Origin: Mycolicibacterium goodii
GTDB taxonomy: Bacteria; Actinomycetota; Actinomycetes; Mycobacteriales; Mycobacteriaceae
Assembly: GCF_001187505.1 (NCBI RefSeq)
Contig: NZ_CP012150.1
Location: 434,001-498,000, forward strand
Reading direction: 5' to 3'
DNA length: 64,000 nt
Below the pieces are notes generated by a model. It was not told where the DNA came from, made no database searches, and was given only the letters and a program-made list of their open reading frames with translations. The translations under genes were made by a program, and so were the position numbers. Shown one piece after another: positions 23,799-33,061 of this stretch; the first letter of the stretch is position 1; every line of letters starts with the position of its first letter.

Positions 23799-24947
23799 AT
23801 GCGAGCCATGGTGTATCGCGGACCGTACAAGGTCCGCCTGGAAGAAAAGCCGATTCCCGCGATCGAGCATCCCAATGATGCCGTCGTCCGAGTGACCAAA
23901 GCCGCGATCTGCGGATCGGATCTGCACCTGTATCACGGCATGATGCCCGACACGCGCGTCGGCACGACGTTCGGACACGAATTCATCGGCGTGGTCGAGG
24001 AAGTCGGCCCGTCGGTGCAGAACCTCGCGGTGGGTGACCGGGTGATGGTGCCGTTCAACATCTTCTGCGGATCCTGTTACTTCTGCGCGCGCGGGTTGTA
24101 CTCGAACTGTCACAACGTGAACCCCAATGCCACCGCGGTCGGCGGCATCTACGGCTACTCGCATACCTGCGGCGGTTACGACGGCGGTCAGGCCGAGTTC
24201 GTGCGGGTGCCGTTCGCCGACGTCGGCCCGTCGGTCATCCCCGACTGGCTCGACGACGAAGACGCCCTGCTGCTCACCGACGCGCTGGCCACCGGATACT
24301 TCGGCGCGCAACTGGGCAACATCGCCGAGGGTGACACCGTCGTGGTGTTCGGCGCGGGCCCGGTCGGCCTGTTCGCGGCGAAGTCGGCATGGTTGATGGG
24401 TGCGGGCCGGGTGATCGTGATCGACCACCTGGAGTACCGGTTGGACAAGGCACGCACGTTCGCCCATGCCGAGACCATCAACTTCGTCGACTGCGACGAC
24501 ATCGTCGTGAAGATGAAGAAGACCACCGACCATCTTGGGGCCGACGTCGCGATCGACGCCGCGGGCGCCGAGGCCGACGGCAATTTTCTGCAGCACGTCA
24601 TGGCGTCGAAGCTGAAGTTGCAGGGCGGTTCCCCGATCGCGTTGAACTGGGCGATCGATTCGGTGCGCAAGGGCGGCACGGTGTCGGTGGTGGGGGCCTA
24701 CGGACCGATGTTCAGCGCCGTGAAGTTCGGCGACGCGTTCAACAAGGGATTGACGCTGCGGATGAACCAGTGCCCGGTCAAACGCGAATGGCCGCGGCTG
24801 CTGTCGCACATCCGTAACGGCTACCTCAAGCCGAACGACATTGTCACCCACCGGATTCCGCTTGAGCACATCGCCGAGGGCTACCACATCTTCTCCGCCA
24901 AGCTCGACGACTGCATCAAGCCGGTCATCGTCCCCACCGCCAGCTGA
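23799..24947 (+). CDS. Zinc-dependent alcohol dehydrogenase (formaldehyde-dehydrogenase-like MDR)
   Basis: This 382-residue medium-chain dehydrogenase binds zinc. The catalytic site is shown by ICGSDLH and GHEFIGVVEEVG, and the structural zinc site by CGSCYFCARGLYSNC, four cysteines. The Rossmann domain has VVVFGAGPVGLFAA near residue 185. The long insertion and the GGYDGGQAEFVRVPFA segment are typical of glutathione-independent formaldehyde-dehydrogenase-like members. ATG 23799 follows GAGGAGACC. It is 11 bases ahead of a small hypothetical gene, probably in one transcript. Confidence 0.92.
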   Translation: MRAMVYRGPYKVRLEEKPIPAIEHPNDAVVRVTKAAICGSDLHLYHGMMPDTRVGTTFGHEFIGVVEEVGPSVQNLAVGDRVMVPFNIFCGSCYFCARGLYSNCHNVNPNATAVGGIYGYSHTCGGYDGGQAEFVRVPFADVGPSVIPDWLDDEDALLLTDALATGYFGAQLGNIAEGDTVVVFGAGPVGLFAAKSAWLMGAGRVIVIDHLEYRLDKARTFAHAETINFVDCDDIVVKMKKTTDHLGADVAIDAAGAEADGNFLQHVMASKLKLQGGSPIALNWAIDSVRKGGTVSVVGAYGPMFSAVKFGDAFNKGLTLRMNQCPVKREWPRLLSHIRNGYLKPNDIVTHRIPLEHIAEGYHIFSAKLDDCIKPVIVPTAS

Positions 24948-24958
24948 AAAGGACTCTC

Positions 24959-25528
24959 ATGGCTTACACCGCACAGGGACCGATCCGTCCCGACAGCGAC
25001 GTGCTCCGCGCCCGCATCCCCGGATGGGGTGTCGACCTGCCCGCGCAGCCGCCGTCGGATCAGAAGGTGGCCGAACCGATTGCCGAGGCACACTGGGAGT
25101 TCCCCGACCTGCAACCGGAGAACCGGCCGCGTGAACGGTCCATCGAACACAAGATGCTCACCCCGGTGTTCGGAACCACGGCGCCGCTCAAAGGGCTCTC
25201 CGGCGCGATCCGCAGACACGCCTACGCGAAATACAGCGAGACCAGGGCCGCGCACTGGCTCCTGCTGCTCGGCGCCGACCGCGTCGACGCCGTCGAGGCG
25301 CACATCGCCTCGCTGTTCACGCTGCGCCCGGACAACCCGATCACCGAGACCGGCATCAAAAGCGAGTTCACCCACCACGGTTTCAGCTCGCGGGTGGGCC
25401 GCAAACGCGCGGACCGTTCGCACACCTGGATCGACCCGATCCTGGTGGCGGGTCCGTGGGTGTTGTTCGGGATCGCGGTGGTGCGCGGTGCCGGGCGCCT
25501 TGCCGCACTCACCCGCCGGCGGGGCTAG
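24959..25528 (+). CDS. Conserved hypothetical protein with a C-terminal membrane helix
   Basis: This 189-residue protein has no recognised catalytic motif. The N-terminal part is polar; the middle (YSETRAAHWLLLLGADRVDAVEAHIASL) is helical; and a likely membrane segment near the C-terminus (DPILVAGPWVLFGIAVV) is followed by Arg-rich residues, as in an anchored protein facing the cytoplasm. It follows the alcohol dehydrogenase by 11 bases with AAAAGGA upstream. Its stop codon shares the bases CTAG (25525-25528) with the stop of the convergent gene. Confidence 0.7.
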   Translation: MAYTAQGPIRPDSDVLRARIPGWGVDLPAQPPSDQKVAEPIAEAHWEFPDLQPENRPRERSIEHKMLTPVFGTTAPLKGLSGAIRRHAYAKYSETRAAHWLLLLGADRVDAVEAHIASLFTLRPDNPITETGIKSEFTHHGFSSRVGRKRADRSHTWIDPILVAGPWVLFGIAVVRGAGRLAALTRRRG

Positions 25529-26466
25529 TTCGACCCCGGCGGGTACGGCAGCCCGAACTCGTCGGCGAGCAGGCTCTGCACGATGATCTTGGCGGCCTGC
25601 GAGCCCGCCGCGATCGCGGAGGCGACCGAGGGCTCCTCGGTGCACGTGTCGCCGGCGGCGAACACCGAGTGCACCGAGGTGCGGTGCATCTCGTCGATGC
25701 CGATGGCGTCCGAGGCGAGCTCGCCCGCGGCGCACTGCGCCCCGAGTTGGCCGGCGAGGTCGTCACGCTGCCGCAGCGGTGCCTCGACCAGCAACCCGTC
25801 GCGTTCGAGCCGGGTTCCGTCGGCGAACGCGATCGCGGTGAGCCGATCGTCCTGTCCGATGAGTTCGACGACGCGACGTTCGTCGACGCCGACCTCGGCG
25901 TTGTCGAGCAGGCGCCGCTGGTCGGCGGAGAGTTCCGACGGCCCGTCGGTGAGCAGCACGACGTCGTCGCTCCAGCCACGCAGCATGAGTGCGGTGTTGA
26001 CGCCCTCGGCGCCTGCCGCCAAGGTCGCCAACCGCCGGTCGCGCAGCTCCCAGGCGTGGCAGAACGGGCATTGGAAAACCGTTACGCCCCAGAGCTGCTC
26101 GATACCCGGGAGCGGCGGTGGGCAGTACTGCATACCGGTGGCCAGCAGGACGCGCTTGGCCGTCACGCGCGAGCCGTCATCGAGATCGAGCACCGATCCG
26201 CCGTCGGACCGGGCACCGCGGAGCACGCATCCTTCGCGGAACGTCACGCTGGGATAGGCCTGCAGTTCCCGCCGCCCCTGTGCGTACAACTCGCGCGGTG
26301 GTCGCCGGTCATGGCCCAGCAGACCACCGATCACCGGGGCCACGCCGTTGCTCGGTTCTCCCGCGTCCACCAGCAGCGTGCGCCGCCTGGCCCGTCCGAG
26401 CACCAGCGCGGCGCTCAACCCGGCCGCGCCGCCACCGACGACGACGCATTCCCATTCGTGGTCCAT
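25525..26466 (-). CDS. Thioredoxin-reductase-like FAD/NAD(P) oxidoreductase
   Basis: This 313-residue protein has an N-terminal FAD loop VVVGGGAAGLSAALVLGRA, an NAD(P) domain, and a second FAD motif VFAAGDTC near the C-terminus. The redox motif QCPFCHAWE matches the CPYCHGWE-type centre of the thioredoxin-reductase-like family found in actinobacteria, in which the partner is often not a standard thioredoxin. ATG 26466 places the FAD loop nine residues in; the longer in-frame start adds a weak extension. It is convergent with the preceding gene with overlapping stops. Confidence 0.88.
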   Translation of the reverse strand: MDHEWECVVVGGGAAGLSAALVLGRARRRTLLVDAGEPSNGVAPVIGGLLGHDRRPPRELYAQGRRELQAYPSVTFREGCVLRGARSDGGSVLDLDDGSRVTAKRVLLATGMQYCPPPLPGIEQLWGVTVFQCPFCHAWELRDRRLATLAAGAEGVNTALMLRGWSDDVVLLTDGPSELSADQRRLLDNAEVGVDERRVVELIGQDDRLTAIAFADGTRLERDGLLVEAPLRQRDDLAGQLGAQCAAGELASDAIGIDEMHRTSVHSVFAAGDTCTEEPSVASAIAAGSQAAKIIVQSLLADEFGLPYPPGSN

Positions 26467-26503
26467 CCGGCCACCCATACCCCCAAGGGGGACGATCAAA
26501 CCC

Positions 26504-26716
26504 TCAGCTGCGGCGAGCCGAGCGGCCGACGCGCCATCCGGCCAATGCGATGACGACCCCGACGAGCAGGATGATGGGGCCGAGGATCGACCACGTGGTG
26601 GTGTTGCTCATCGGGCTGCCGCCCACCACACCGAAACCCTGCAGCGCGAACAGCAGGCCGCAGAGCGTGACGAACACACCCACGATGCCGAGAACAACCG
26701 CGGCGACACTTCGCAT
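26504..26716 (-). CDS. Small two-helix membrane protein
   Basis: This protein of about 70 residues has two hydrophobic segments (SVAAVVLGIVGVFVTLCGLL, and ILGPIILLVGVVIALAGW) joined by a short polar loop with NTTTW, and an Arg-rich tail. It looks like a small inner-membrane protein of unknown function. It is in the same direction as, and 37 bases ahead of, the thioredoxin-reductase-like gene. An in-frame ATG at 26725 would add three residues. Confidence 0.6.
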   Translation of the reverse strand: MRSVAAVVLGIVGVFVTLCGLLFALQGFGVVGGSPMSNTTTWSILGPIILLVGVVIALAGWRVGRSARRS

Positions 26717-26756
26717 ACCCATCACAGTAGCGACTCCGAGCCGAGTATCGCCGAAC

Positions 26757-27935
26757 TCAGCCGATCGTGCCCAGCAGCGCCTGCGGTCCGCGGTTCATCA
26801 GCTGACGGGCCACGATGAGGCGCTGGATCTCACTGGCGCCTTCCCAGATCCGTTCGACGCGCAACTCGCGGAACATGCGTTCGGCGACGTTCTCCCGCAT
26901 GTAGCCGCGGCCGCCGAACACCTGCACGGCACGGTCGGCGGCCCGCCCGGCCATCTCCGAGCAGTACAGCTTGGCCATCGAGGCCAGCCCGTGCAGGGTC
27001 TTGCGGTCCAGCCCGGCATCGATGGACCGGGCCACCTCGTAGAGCATGGTGCGGGCCGCGAACAGTTCGGTCGCACTGTCGGCGAGCATGCCGGCCACGA
27101 GCTGGTGTTCGCCGAGCGGCCTGCCGTCGACGATGCGGGTCTCGGCGAACACCGTCGTCTCGTCGAGCAGGCGCGCAGCGGCCCCGACGCAGCGCGCCGC
27201 GACCATGAGCCGTTCGAAGCGGAACCAGTCCTGCGTGAACGTCATGCCCTGCCCCTCGGCGCCGACGAGGTGGGTCGCGGGAACCCGGACATCGGTGAAC
27301 GAGACGATCGGATGCTCGTCGGCGATGTGGTGGCTGTACTGCGGGGTCCGCACCACCTCGACGCCGGGGGACGGCAGATCCACCACCAGCAGTACGTGAT
27401 CGCCTGCGTGCTCGCCATTTTCGAGCACGGCCTGCACGAACACATAGTCGGCGAGATTGAACGACGTGACATGCCACTTGACCGCGTTGATGACGTAGTC
27501 GTCGCCGTCGCGGCGCGCGGTCGCGGCCAGATCGGAGACATCCGAACCGGCGAATTCCTCGGTGATCGCGTAGGCCTCGTGTTTCTCGCCGCGCACCGTG
27601 GGCAGCAGCCAACGTTGCCGCTGATACTCGGTGGCGACGTCGACCCACCACTGCGGCGGGGTGTGCATGACCCAGGCCAGACCGTTGGTCACGCGGCCGA
27701 CCTGCTCCTGCACCAGGACCTGCTGCAGCGCGGTACACCCGGGACCGCCCGCCGACGTCGGGATGTTCGTAGCGTACAAACCCAATTCGATCGCGCGGGC
27801 CCGGAACTTGTCGGTGAGTTCCTTCGGCATCTTGCCGCCGGAGGCCTCGGCTTCGACCTCATAGGGCATCAGGGATTCGGCGAACGCCGCCGCCGTGCCG
27901 CGGATGCGTAAGTCCTCGTCGCTCAGACCGTACAT
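26757..27935 (-). CDS. Acyl-CoA dehydrogenase
   Basis: This 392-residue flavoprotein has the acyl-CoA dehydrogenase layout: an N-terminal helical domain, the FAD/substrate segment AYAITEEFAGSDVSD with the beta-domain, and a C-terminal helical domain ending WEGASEIQR, with catalytic Glu365. QVFGGRGYMRE is the usual FAD-contact motif. It is divergent from a DAO-family oxidase, with a perfect GACTGA-N4-TCAGTC palindrome between them. The palindrome is shared with other genes in the cluster, so it is probably co-regulated with them. The acyl substrate is unknown. Confidence 0.92.
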   Translation of the reverse strand: MYGLSDEDLRIRGTAAAFAESLMPYEVEAEASGGKMPKELTDKFRARAIELGLYATNIPTSAGGPGCTALQQVLVQEQVGRVTNGLAWVMHTPPQWWVDVATEYQRQRWLLPTVRGEKHEAYAITEEFAGSDVSDLAATARRDGDDYVINAVKWHVTSFNLADYVFVQAVLENGEHAGDHVLLVVDLPSPGVEVVRTPQYSHHIADEHPIVSFTDVRVPATHLVGAEGQGMTFTQDWFRFERLMVAARCVGAAARLLDETTVFAETRIVDGRPLGEHQLVAGMLADSATELFAARTMLYEVARSIDAGLDRKTLHGLASMAKLYCSEMAGRAADRAVQVFGGRGYMRENVAERMFRELRVERIWEGASEIQRLIVARQLMNRGPQALLGTIG

Positions 27936-27975
27936 GCGGTGCACCCCATCTCTGCGGCAGCGGACCCGACCTCTT

Positions 27976-27991
27976 GACTGATCGTTCAGTC
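27976..27991. promoter_or_regulatory. Shared TetR-type operator, site A
   Basis: GACTGATCGTTCAGTC is a perfect six-base-arm palindrome between the acyl-CoA dehydrogenase and the DAO-family oxidase. Close copies lie at 32984, 36390 and (weaker) 39620. Confidence 0.7.
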
Positions 27992-28010
27992 TATGCCACG
28001 GTTTCGGAGT

Positions 28011-29222
28011 ATGACCAGCTCAACTTCCACGGCCGATGTGGTGGTGGTCGGCGGCGGCACGGTGGGGGCGTGGACCGCCGTCCTGCTCGCCGAAAGCGGT
28101 GTGAAACAGGTGGTTCTGCTCGAATCGGCCACCCTCGGGGACGGTGCGAGCAGCCGGGCCGCAGGCATGGTGCGCGCGCAGGGCGGCACCGAGACCGCCA
28201 TCAAACTGGGCATGCGGGCGCAACAGTTCTACCGCGAGAGCGGCGACCGCTTCCCGCTCGACTGCGGGTTCACGGCGCAGGGCTATCTCATGCCGTGCTT
28301 CAGCGAGCCGGAGGTGGAACAGGCACACGCACGCATCGCGCTGCAGAAGAGCCTCGGACTGCAGGTCGAATGGCTCTCGGCGGCCGACATCGACGCCAGG
28401 CACACCGGGCTGGCTCCCGGCGTGACATTGGGCGCCTCCTACGCGCCCGGTGACGGCTACATCGATGCCCCGCGAAATGTGCTGGCGTACAGCGCCGCTC
28501 TGGCCGTGCACGGCGTCGACGTGCGTGAGCACTGCACGTTCCTCGGTTTGCGGACCGCGGCGGGCCGCGTGGTCGGCGTCGACACCTCCGCGGGACCCAT
28601 CGACACCGGTCACGTGGTGCTCACCGGCGGCCCGAAGCTCGCCGACGTCGGCGCCCGCGCCGGTGGCCGCATCCCGGCCGGCGGCACCCGCCATCAGGTC
28701 GTGGTCACCGAACCGCTGCCCGTGGACGTGTACGCGCTGCCCATGGTGTTCGACCTGGTCTCGGGAATCTATTGGCGGCCCGGCGAATCCGGGGGTCTGC
28801 TGTGGGGTATGAGCAACCCCGATGAACCGCCCGGCGTGGCCCGCGAGTTCGACTGGGTGTACTACGACAAGATGCGCCAGCGCATCGGTGAACTGCTGCC
28901 GGTGGTCAAGGGACTGGGCCTGCGACGCGCCTGGGCCGCGACCATCGACTACACGCCCGACCATCTGCCCATCCTGGGACCGCTGCTGGGCGAGGACGGG
29001 CCGATCGACGGCACGGTGGTGGCAGGCCCGGCCGGTCACGGCATGATGTGGGGCCCGGCGGTGGCCCAGGTGGCCGCCGAACTCACCATGACGGGAACCT
29101 GCACGTGGCTCGATCTGACCGACCTGGGTCTCGACCGATTCGACGCCGACGGTCACAGTCGGGTTGCGCCGGAACCGATTTCGCTGCCGTTTCCCGAGCA
29201 GGTCAGCCGGACGCCGAGCTAG
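28011..29222 (+). CDS. FAD-dependent amine oxidase of the DAO family (sarcosine/dimethylglycine dehydrogenase-like)
   Basis: This 403-residue protein begins with a DAO-type FAD loop (DVVVVGGGTVGAWTA, 14-19 GGGTVG) and SSRAAGMVRAQGG. A C-terminal ATIDYTPDHLPILGPL and VAGPAGHGMMWGPAVA close the FAD site. This is the layout of sarcosine oxidase beta subunit and related N-methyl amine or amino acid oxidases. ATG 28011 is chosen so that the FAD loop lies at the N-terminus; the extra upstream residues would overlap operator site A. Its stop overlaps the convergent CoA ligase by 20 bases. The exact substrate is not determinable. Confidence 0.88.
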   Translation: MTSSTSTADVVVVGGGTVGAWTAVLLAESGVKQVVLLESATLGDGASSRAAGMVRAQGGTETAIKLGMRAQQFYRESGDRFPLDCGFTAQGYLMPCFSEPEVEQAHARIALQKSLGLQVEWLSAADIDARHTGLAPGVTLGASYAPGDGYIDAPRNVLAYSAALAVHGVDVREHCTFLGLRTAAGRVVGVDTSAGPIDTGHVVLTGGPKLADVGARAGGRIPAGGTRHQVVVTEPLPVDVYALPMVFDLVSGIYWRPGESGGLLWGMSNPDEPPGVAREFDWVYYDKMRQRIGELLPVVKGLGLRRAWAATIDYTPDHLPILGPLLGEDGPIDGTVVAGPAGHGMMWGPAVAQVAAELTMTGTCTWLDLTDLGLDRFDADGHSRVAPEPISLPFPEQVSRTPS

Positions 29223-31230
29223 CCAGCGCCAGCGCGTCCACCGCAACCGCGCCGGTGGGCGACGCGATCACCGGGTTCGCCTCCACCGCGTCGAACGTGT
29301 CGCCGAGCTCAACCGCCATGGTCGAGAACGCGACGATCACCTCGACGAGCGCGTCGATGTCGGCGGGCGGTGCGCCGCGCCAGCCGCCGAGAAGAGGGGC
29401 GATCCGCAGCCGATCGAGGATCCGGCGGGCCGAGTTGCGCGACACCGGCGGGCACACGACGACACGGTCACCGTGCAGTTCCACCGCCACCCCGCCGGCC
29501 GCGACCACCACGAGCGGCCCGAACGCCGCGTCGCGCACGAACCCGACCGAGACCTCGACGCCGGCGGGCACCATGGCGTCGACGGTGACAGCCGGGCCCA
29601 GGCGGGCCGCCAGATCGTCGTACACGCCGGCCAATTCGTCCGGCCCGGAGACGTCCAGCGCCACTCCCCCGACATCGCTCTTGTGCGCCGCGGCCGCGGT
29701 TTTCACCGCGACCGGATACCCGATCTCGGCGGCGGCCGCGATCGCCTCGGCGCGGGAATGCACCATGCGCGACGCGGGCACCGCGATGCCGTAATCGGCC
29801 AGCAGGTCGAAGGCGGGCCCCGGCGCCCGGCACCACCGGGCGCGCCGATCCTCGTCGATGCCAACGGTTTCCGGGTCCACCGGGTCTACCGGCAGCGGCC
29901 ACCCGGCGAGGTGCCCCATGGCGGCCAGACCGCTGCGCATGCCCTCCAGCACGGCCACACCCCGGTCCCGCAGCCGCCGCGCCATCGCCGGGTCGATCGC
30001 CGACGGCACCGAGGCCAGCACCGCCAGCGGCGCCCGACCCGCGACGTCGAGCACGGCGTCGGTGTAGGCCGTGTCGCCGTCGTATTCGGTGACGAGGTCG
30101 ACCGCCAGCGCCGTGACCGCCACCGCGGAATCCTCGACCATCGCGCGCAGACACCCGCCGAACAGGGCACGCGTATCGGCACCGGTGCCCCAGATGTCGA
30201 GCGGATTGGACGGGGTCAGTCCGTCGTCGAGGAGATCCCCGATGACATCCAGCGTCGTCGGGGACAGTTCGGCGAACTCGACACCGAGGTCGTGGGCGAT
30301 GTCGGCGCACAGGGCGCGCTCGGCGCCGGAGTCGTGCACGGTCGCGATGCCGCCCCGCGTCGGGCGCCGGGCCAGCCGTCCGGCACGTGCCTCGCACGCG
30401 AAAAGCTCCAGGGTGTCGGTGAACTCGGCAAGGTCGGTGGTGCGGATCGCGCCGGTGGCCGCGCAGAACGCGGCCCACCCGGCGGCGTCGCCGGCCAGCG
30501 CACCGGAATGCGCGGCCACCATCGCGCGTCCGCGGGGTGATCCGCCGACGGTGAGGATGACGACCGGGACGTCGCGTTCGGCGGCCCGCCGCAGCGCGTC
30601 GCGCAGACGCGGCGCCGCGCGGGGTGTCTCCAGCAGCAGCGCGATCACCCGGGTGCCGGGGTCGTCGAGCGCGTACTCGAGATAGTCGGCGGTGTCGGTG
30701 ACGAGTTCCTGCCCGGAGGACACCGCGAGGCGGTAGCCAAAGCCGCGCCGGGCCCGCAACAGCGTGGAGAACGCCGATCCCGAGTGGGTGACCAGCGATA
30801 CCCCGCCCTCGGGCAGCGGATCCGGTTCCAGGTAGCCGAGGGCGCGCACACCGGTGACGGGGTTGACGAAGCCCATGCATGCGGCGCCGCACACCGCCAT
30901 ACCCGCACGGGTGGCGATGTCGGTGATCGCGGCGCGCAGGCCCGGCCCGTGCGCCGACCCGAACAGCACCGCCGAGCGCACACCGGCGGCCGCGGCGGCC
31001 TCCAGCTGCCCGATCAGGGCGTCGTCGGGCACACCCAGCAGCACCAGATCGGGAACCTCGTCGAGGTCGTCGAGCGACGCGAAGCACGGGGTGTCGCCGA
31101 TGCGGCGGTGGCGGGGGTTCACCAGATAGGTTCGGGCCGAGCCGCGTCGGGCCTCGATGACCATCCGCTCGCCGAAGCTGCCCGGGCGGGCGCTGGCGCC
31201 GACCACGGCCAGCGACCGCGCCCCGAGCAT
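29203..31230 (-). CDS. ADP-forming acyl-CoA ligase (fused CoA-binding and ATP-grasp domains)
   Basis: This protein of about 675 residues joins a CoA-binding Rossmann domain (VVGASARPGSFGERMV at the start, SHSGAL-like AHSGALAGD in the middle) with a succinyl-CoA-synthetase-like centre and a C-terminal ATP-grasp domain (YPVAVKTAAAAHKSDVGGV). Such fused enzymes convert an acid, CoA and ATP to acyl-CoA and ADP. The start is uncertain: ATG 31230 is the first good codon, but conserved-looking residues (DPTARRTAVG) continue upstream toward the stop of the preceding gene at 31284. It follows the desaturase-like gene in the same direction. Confidence 0.85.
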   Translation of the reverse strand: MLGARSLAVVGASARPGSFGERMVIEARRGSARTYLVNPRHRRIGDTPCFASLDDLDEVPDLVLLGVPDDALIGQLEAAAAAGVRSAVLFGSAHGPGLRAAITDIATRAGMAVCGAACMGFVNPVTGVRALGYLEPDPLPEGGVSLVTHSGSAFSTLLRARRGFGYRLAVSSGQELVTDTADYLEYALDDPGTRVIALLLETPRAAPRLRDALRRAAERDVPVVILTVGGSPRGRAMVAAHSGALAGDAAGWAAFCAATGAIRTTDLAEFTDTLELFACEARAGRLARRPTRGGIATVHDSGAERALCADIAHDLGVEFAELSPTTLDVIGDLLDDGLTPSNPLDIWGTGADTRALFGGCLRAMVEDSAVAVTALAVDLVTEYDGDTAYTDAVLDVAGRAPLAVLASVPSAIDPAMARRLRDRGVAVLEGMRSGLAAMGHLAGWPLPVDPVDPETVGIDEDRRARWCRAPGPAFDLLADYGIAVPASRMVHSRAEAIAAAAEIGYPVAVKTAAAAHKSDVGGVALDVSGPDELAGVYDDLAARLGPAVTVDAMVPAGVEVSVGFVRDAAFGPLVVVAAGGVAVELHGDRVVVCPPVSRNSARRILDRLRIAPLLGGWRGAPPADIDALVEVIVAFSTMAVELGDTFDAVEANPVIASPTGAVAVDALALASSASG

Positions 31231-31283
31231 CGTGCCGACCGCGGTCCGGCGTGCGGTCGGATCGCCGACGGCGATATGCGTGT

Positions 31284-32945
31284 TCAGGAGCGCCCACCCA
31301 GCACGGCGGGCAGCCGCCTCCGCAGGGCCCCGGCGCGTGCGGCCCGCTTCTTGTCGGCCAGCACGGCGCGGGCCGCCTGCCACCCGGGAATGCCGCACAC
31401 GCCGCCGCCGGCGTGGGTGGCCGAACTGCCGTTGTACAGACCCGCGATCGGCGTGCGGTAGTCGGCGTAGCCGGGCGCCGGCCGCATGTGGAACAGCTGC
31501 TCGAGGGACAGTTCGCCGTGGAAGATGTTGCCGCCGATCAGGCCGTATTCGGTCTGCATCTGGTGCGGGCCGACGATGTCGCGGTGGGTGATCGACGATT
31601 TGAACCCGGGAGCCACCTGGTCGTAGAGGTCGATCACGCGGTCGGCGTACGCGTCGAGTTCCTCGATGTGCGGTTCGGCCGCCCAGTCCGCGGGCACCCA
31701 CTGCGTGAACAGCGACATGATGTGGGTGCCATCGGGATTGAGCGTGGTGTCCAGCGTGGTCGGGATGACCCCGTCACTGAACGGCATCAACGCGGGTTTG
31801 CCGTTGCGGGCGTCCTGGAACGCGGCCTCGATGAACTCCATGGTCGGGGCCATCTCCACCGAGCCGGTGTGATGCTCGGCGATGCCGGAACTCGGGTCGG
31901 CGGTGAAGTTCGGCAGTTGGTCCAATGCGAGGTTGATCTTCACGACACCGCTGCGGGACTTCCAGTGCTCGATGTCGCGCACGAACTCCTCGGGCAGTTC
32001 GTTGCGCGGAATGTGGTCCAGGAACGCGATTTTCGGGTGCAGCGTGGTGACAACCACCGGTGCGCGGATCTCGTCGCCATTGTCCAGCACGGCTCCCTCG
32101 ACGCGTCCGCTGCCGACCAGCAGCCGCGAAACCCGGGCATCGGTTCGGATTTCGGCGCCGAAGCTGCGGGCCGAGCGCGCGATCGCCGCGGACACCGCAC
32201 CCATGCCGCCTTCCGGGAATCCCCAACTGCCCAACTGGCCGTCGCCGACGTCGCCGATCGAGTGGTGGGCCATCACGTAGGCGGTGCCGGGTTCGTAGGG
32301 CCCGGCCCAGGTGCCGATCACCCCGTTGACCGCCAGTGCGCCCTTGATCTGGGGCGATTCGAACCAGTCGTCGAGCAGGTCGGCGATGCTCATCGTCAGC
32401 AATCGGGTGATGTCGGCAACGGCGCGCGTGGTGATTCCGCGTTGACCCCAGACCAGCTTCGCCAGATCCAGCAGGTCGCCGGGCCGGTGCGAGCCGATGT
32501 TCGGCGGCACCTGGGTGAGCAGCGGGCCCATCACGTCGGCGATGCCTTCGAGCCAGGCGTTCCACCTCGGCCACGCGTCGGCGTCCTTCTTGGAGAAGCG
32601 GGCCAGTTGCTCGTGGGTGCGCACCGGGTCGTCCTCGTAGATCGTCAGCGATCCCCCTTCGGGGAAGGCCTGGTAGTAGGGCCCCATCGGATGGACCTTG
32701 TAGCCGTGGCGTTCGAGTGCGAGATCGGCCACGATGGTCGGCGGCATCAGGCTCATGACGTAGGACAGGCGGGTCACCCGCAGATGCGGCGCCTGCTCCC
32801 ATGGCGCTTCGGTGGTGGCGGCGCCACCCAGTGACGATCGCGATTCCAGGACCAGCGTGCGCGCTCCGGCGCGGGCCAGGTAGGCGGCCGCCACCAGCCC
32901 GTTGTGCCCGCCGCCGATCACCAGTGCGTCGTAGTTGTTCGACAT
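31284..32945 (-). CDS. Phytoene-desaturase-like FAD-dependent oxidoreductase
   Basis: This 553-residue protein begins with the FAD loop DALVIGGGHNGLVAAAYLA and ESRSSLGGAATTE, and ends with the C-terminal FAD motif GLYNGSSATHAGGGVCGIPG. The closest families are CrtI-like oxidoreductases and the PYROXD2-type branch, not the true carotenoid desaturases, since no carotenoid genes surround it. Its promoter faces the TetR gene, with operator site B between them. It is followed by the acyl-CoA ligase gene. A reducing or oxidising role on an amine or acyl compound is possible; the substrate is unknown. Confidence 0.85.
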   Translation of the reverse strand: MSNNYDALVIGGGHNGLVAAAYLARAGARTLVLESRSSLGGAATTEAPWEQAPHLRVTRLSYVMSLMPPTIVADLALERHGYKVHPMGPYYQAFPEGGSLTIYEDDPVRTHEQLARFSKKDADAWPRWNAWLEGIADVMGPLLTQVPPNIGSHRPGDLLDLAKLVWGQRGITTRAVADITRLLTMSIADLLDDWFESPQIKGALAVNGVIGTWAGPYEPGTAYVMAHHSIGDVGDGQLGSWGFPEGGMGAVSAAIARSARSFGAEIRTDARVSRLLVGSGRVEGAVLDNGDEIRAPVVVTTLHPKIAFLDHIPRNELPEEFVRDIEHWKSRSGVVKINLALDQLPNFTADPSSGIAEHHTGSVEMAPTMEFIEAAFQDARNGKPALMPFSDGVIPTTLDTTLNPDGTHIMSLFTQWVPADWAAEPHIEELDAYADRVIDLYDQVAPGFKSSITHRDIVGPHQMQTEYGLIGGNIFHGELSLEQLFHMRPAPGYADYRTPIAGLYNGSSATHAGGGVCGIPGWQAARAVLADKKRAARAGALRRRLPAVLGGRS

Positions 32946-32983
32946 CGCAGCCTCCCACCTCGCGTCGCCGCGACCGGCATCCT

Positions 32984-32999
32984 GACTGACTGTTCAATC
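32984..32999. promoter_or_regulatory. Shared TetR-type operator, site B
   Basis: GACTGACTGTTCAATC is a one-mismatch copy of the GACTGA-N4-TCAGTC palindrome. It lies between the desaturase-like gene and the TetR gene, the expected place for autoregulation. Confidence 0.65.
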
Positions 33000-33061
33000 T
33001 AACGAAGTGTTAGGCTTTGGACAAGTAGCAGCGCCGCCACTGAAAGAGGAGTTCGTAGACG

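Noticed and set aside
29468..31297. 609-residue minus-strand frame
   Set aside because: It is a shifted frame of the ADP-forming CoA ligase, with Arg/Gly-rich sequence only.
31284..32945. Carotenoid phytoene desaturase
   Set aside because: The FAD motifs fit the broad CrtI-like family, but no phytoene synthase or carotenoid gene is near, and the setting is catabolic.
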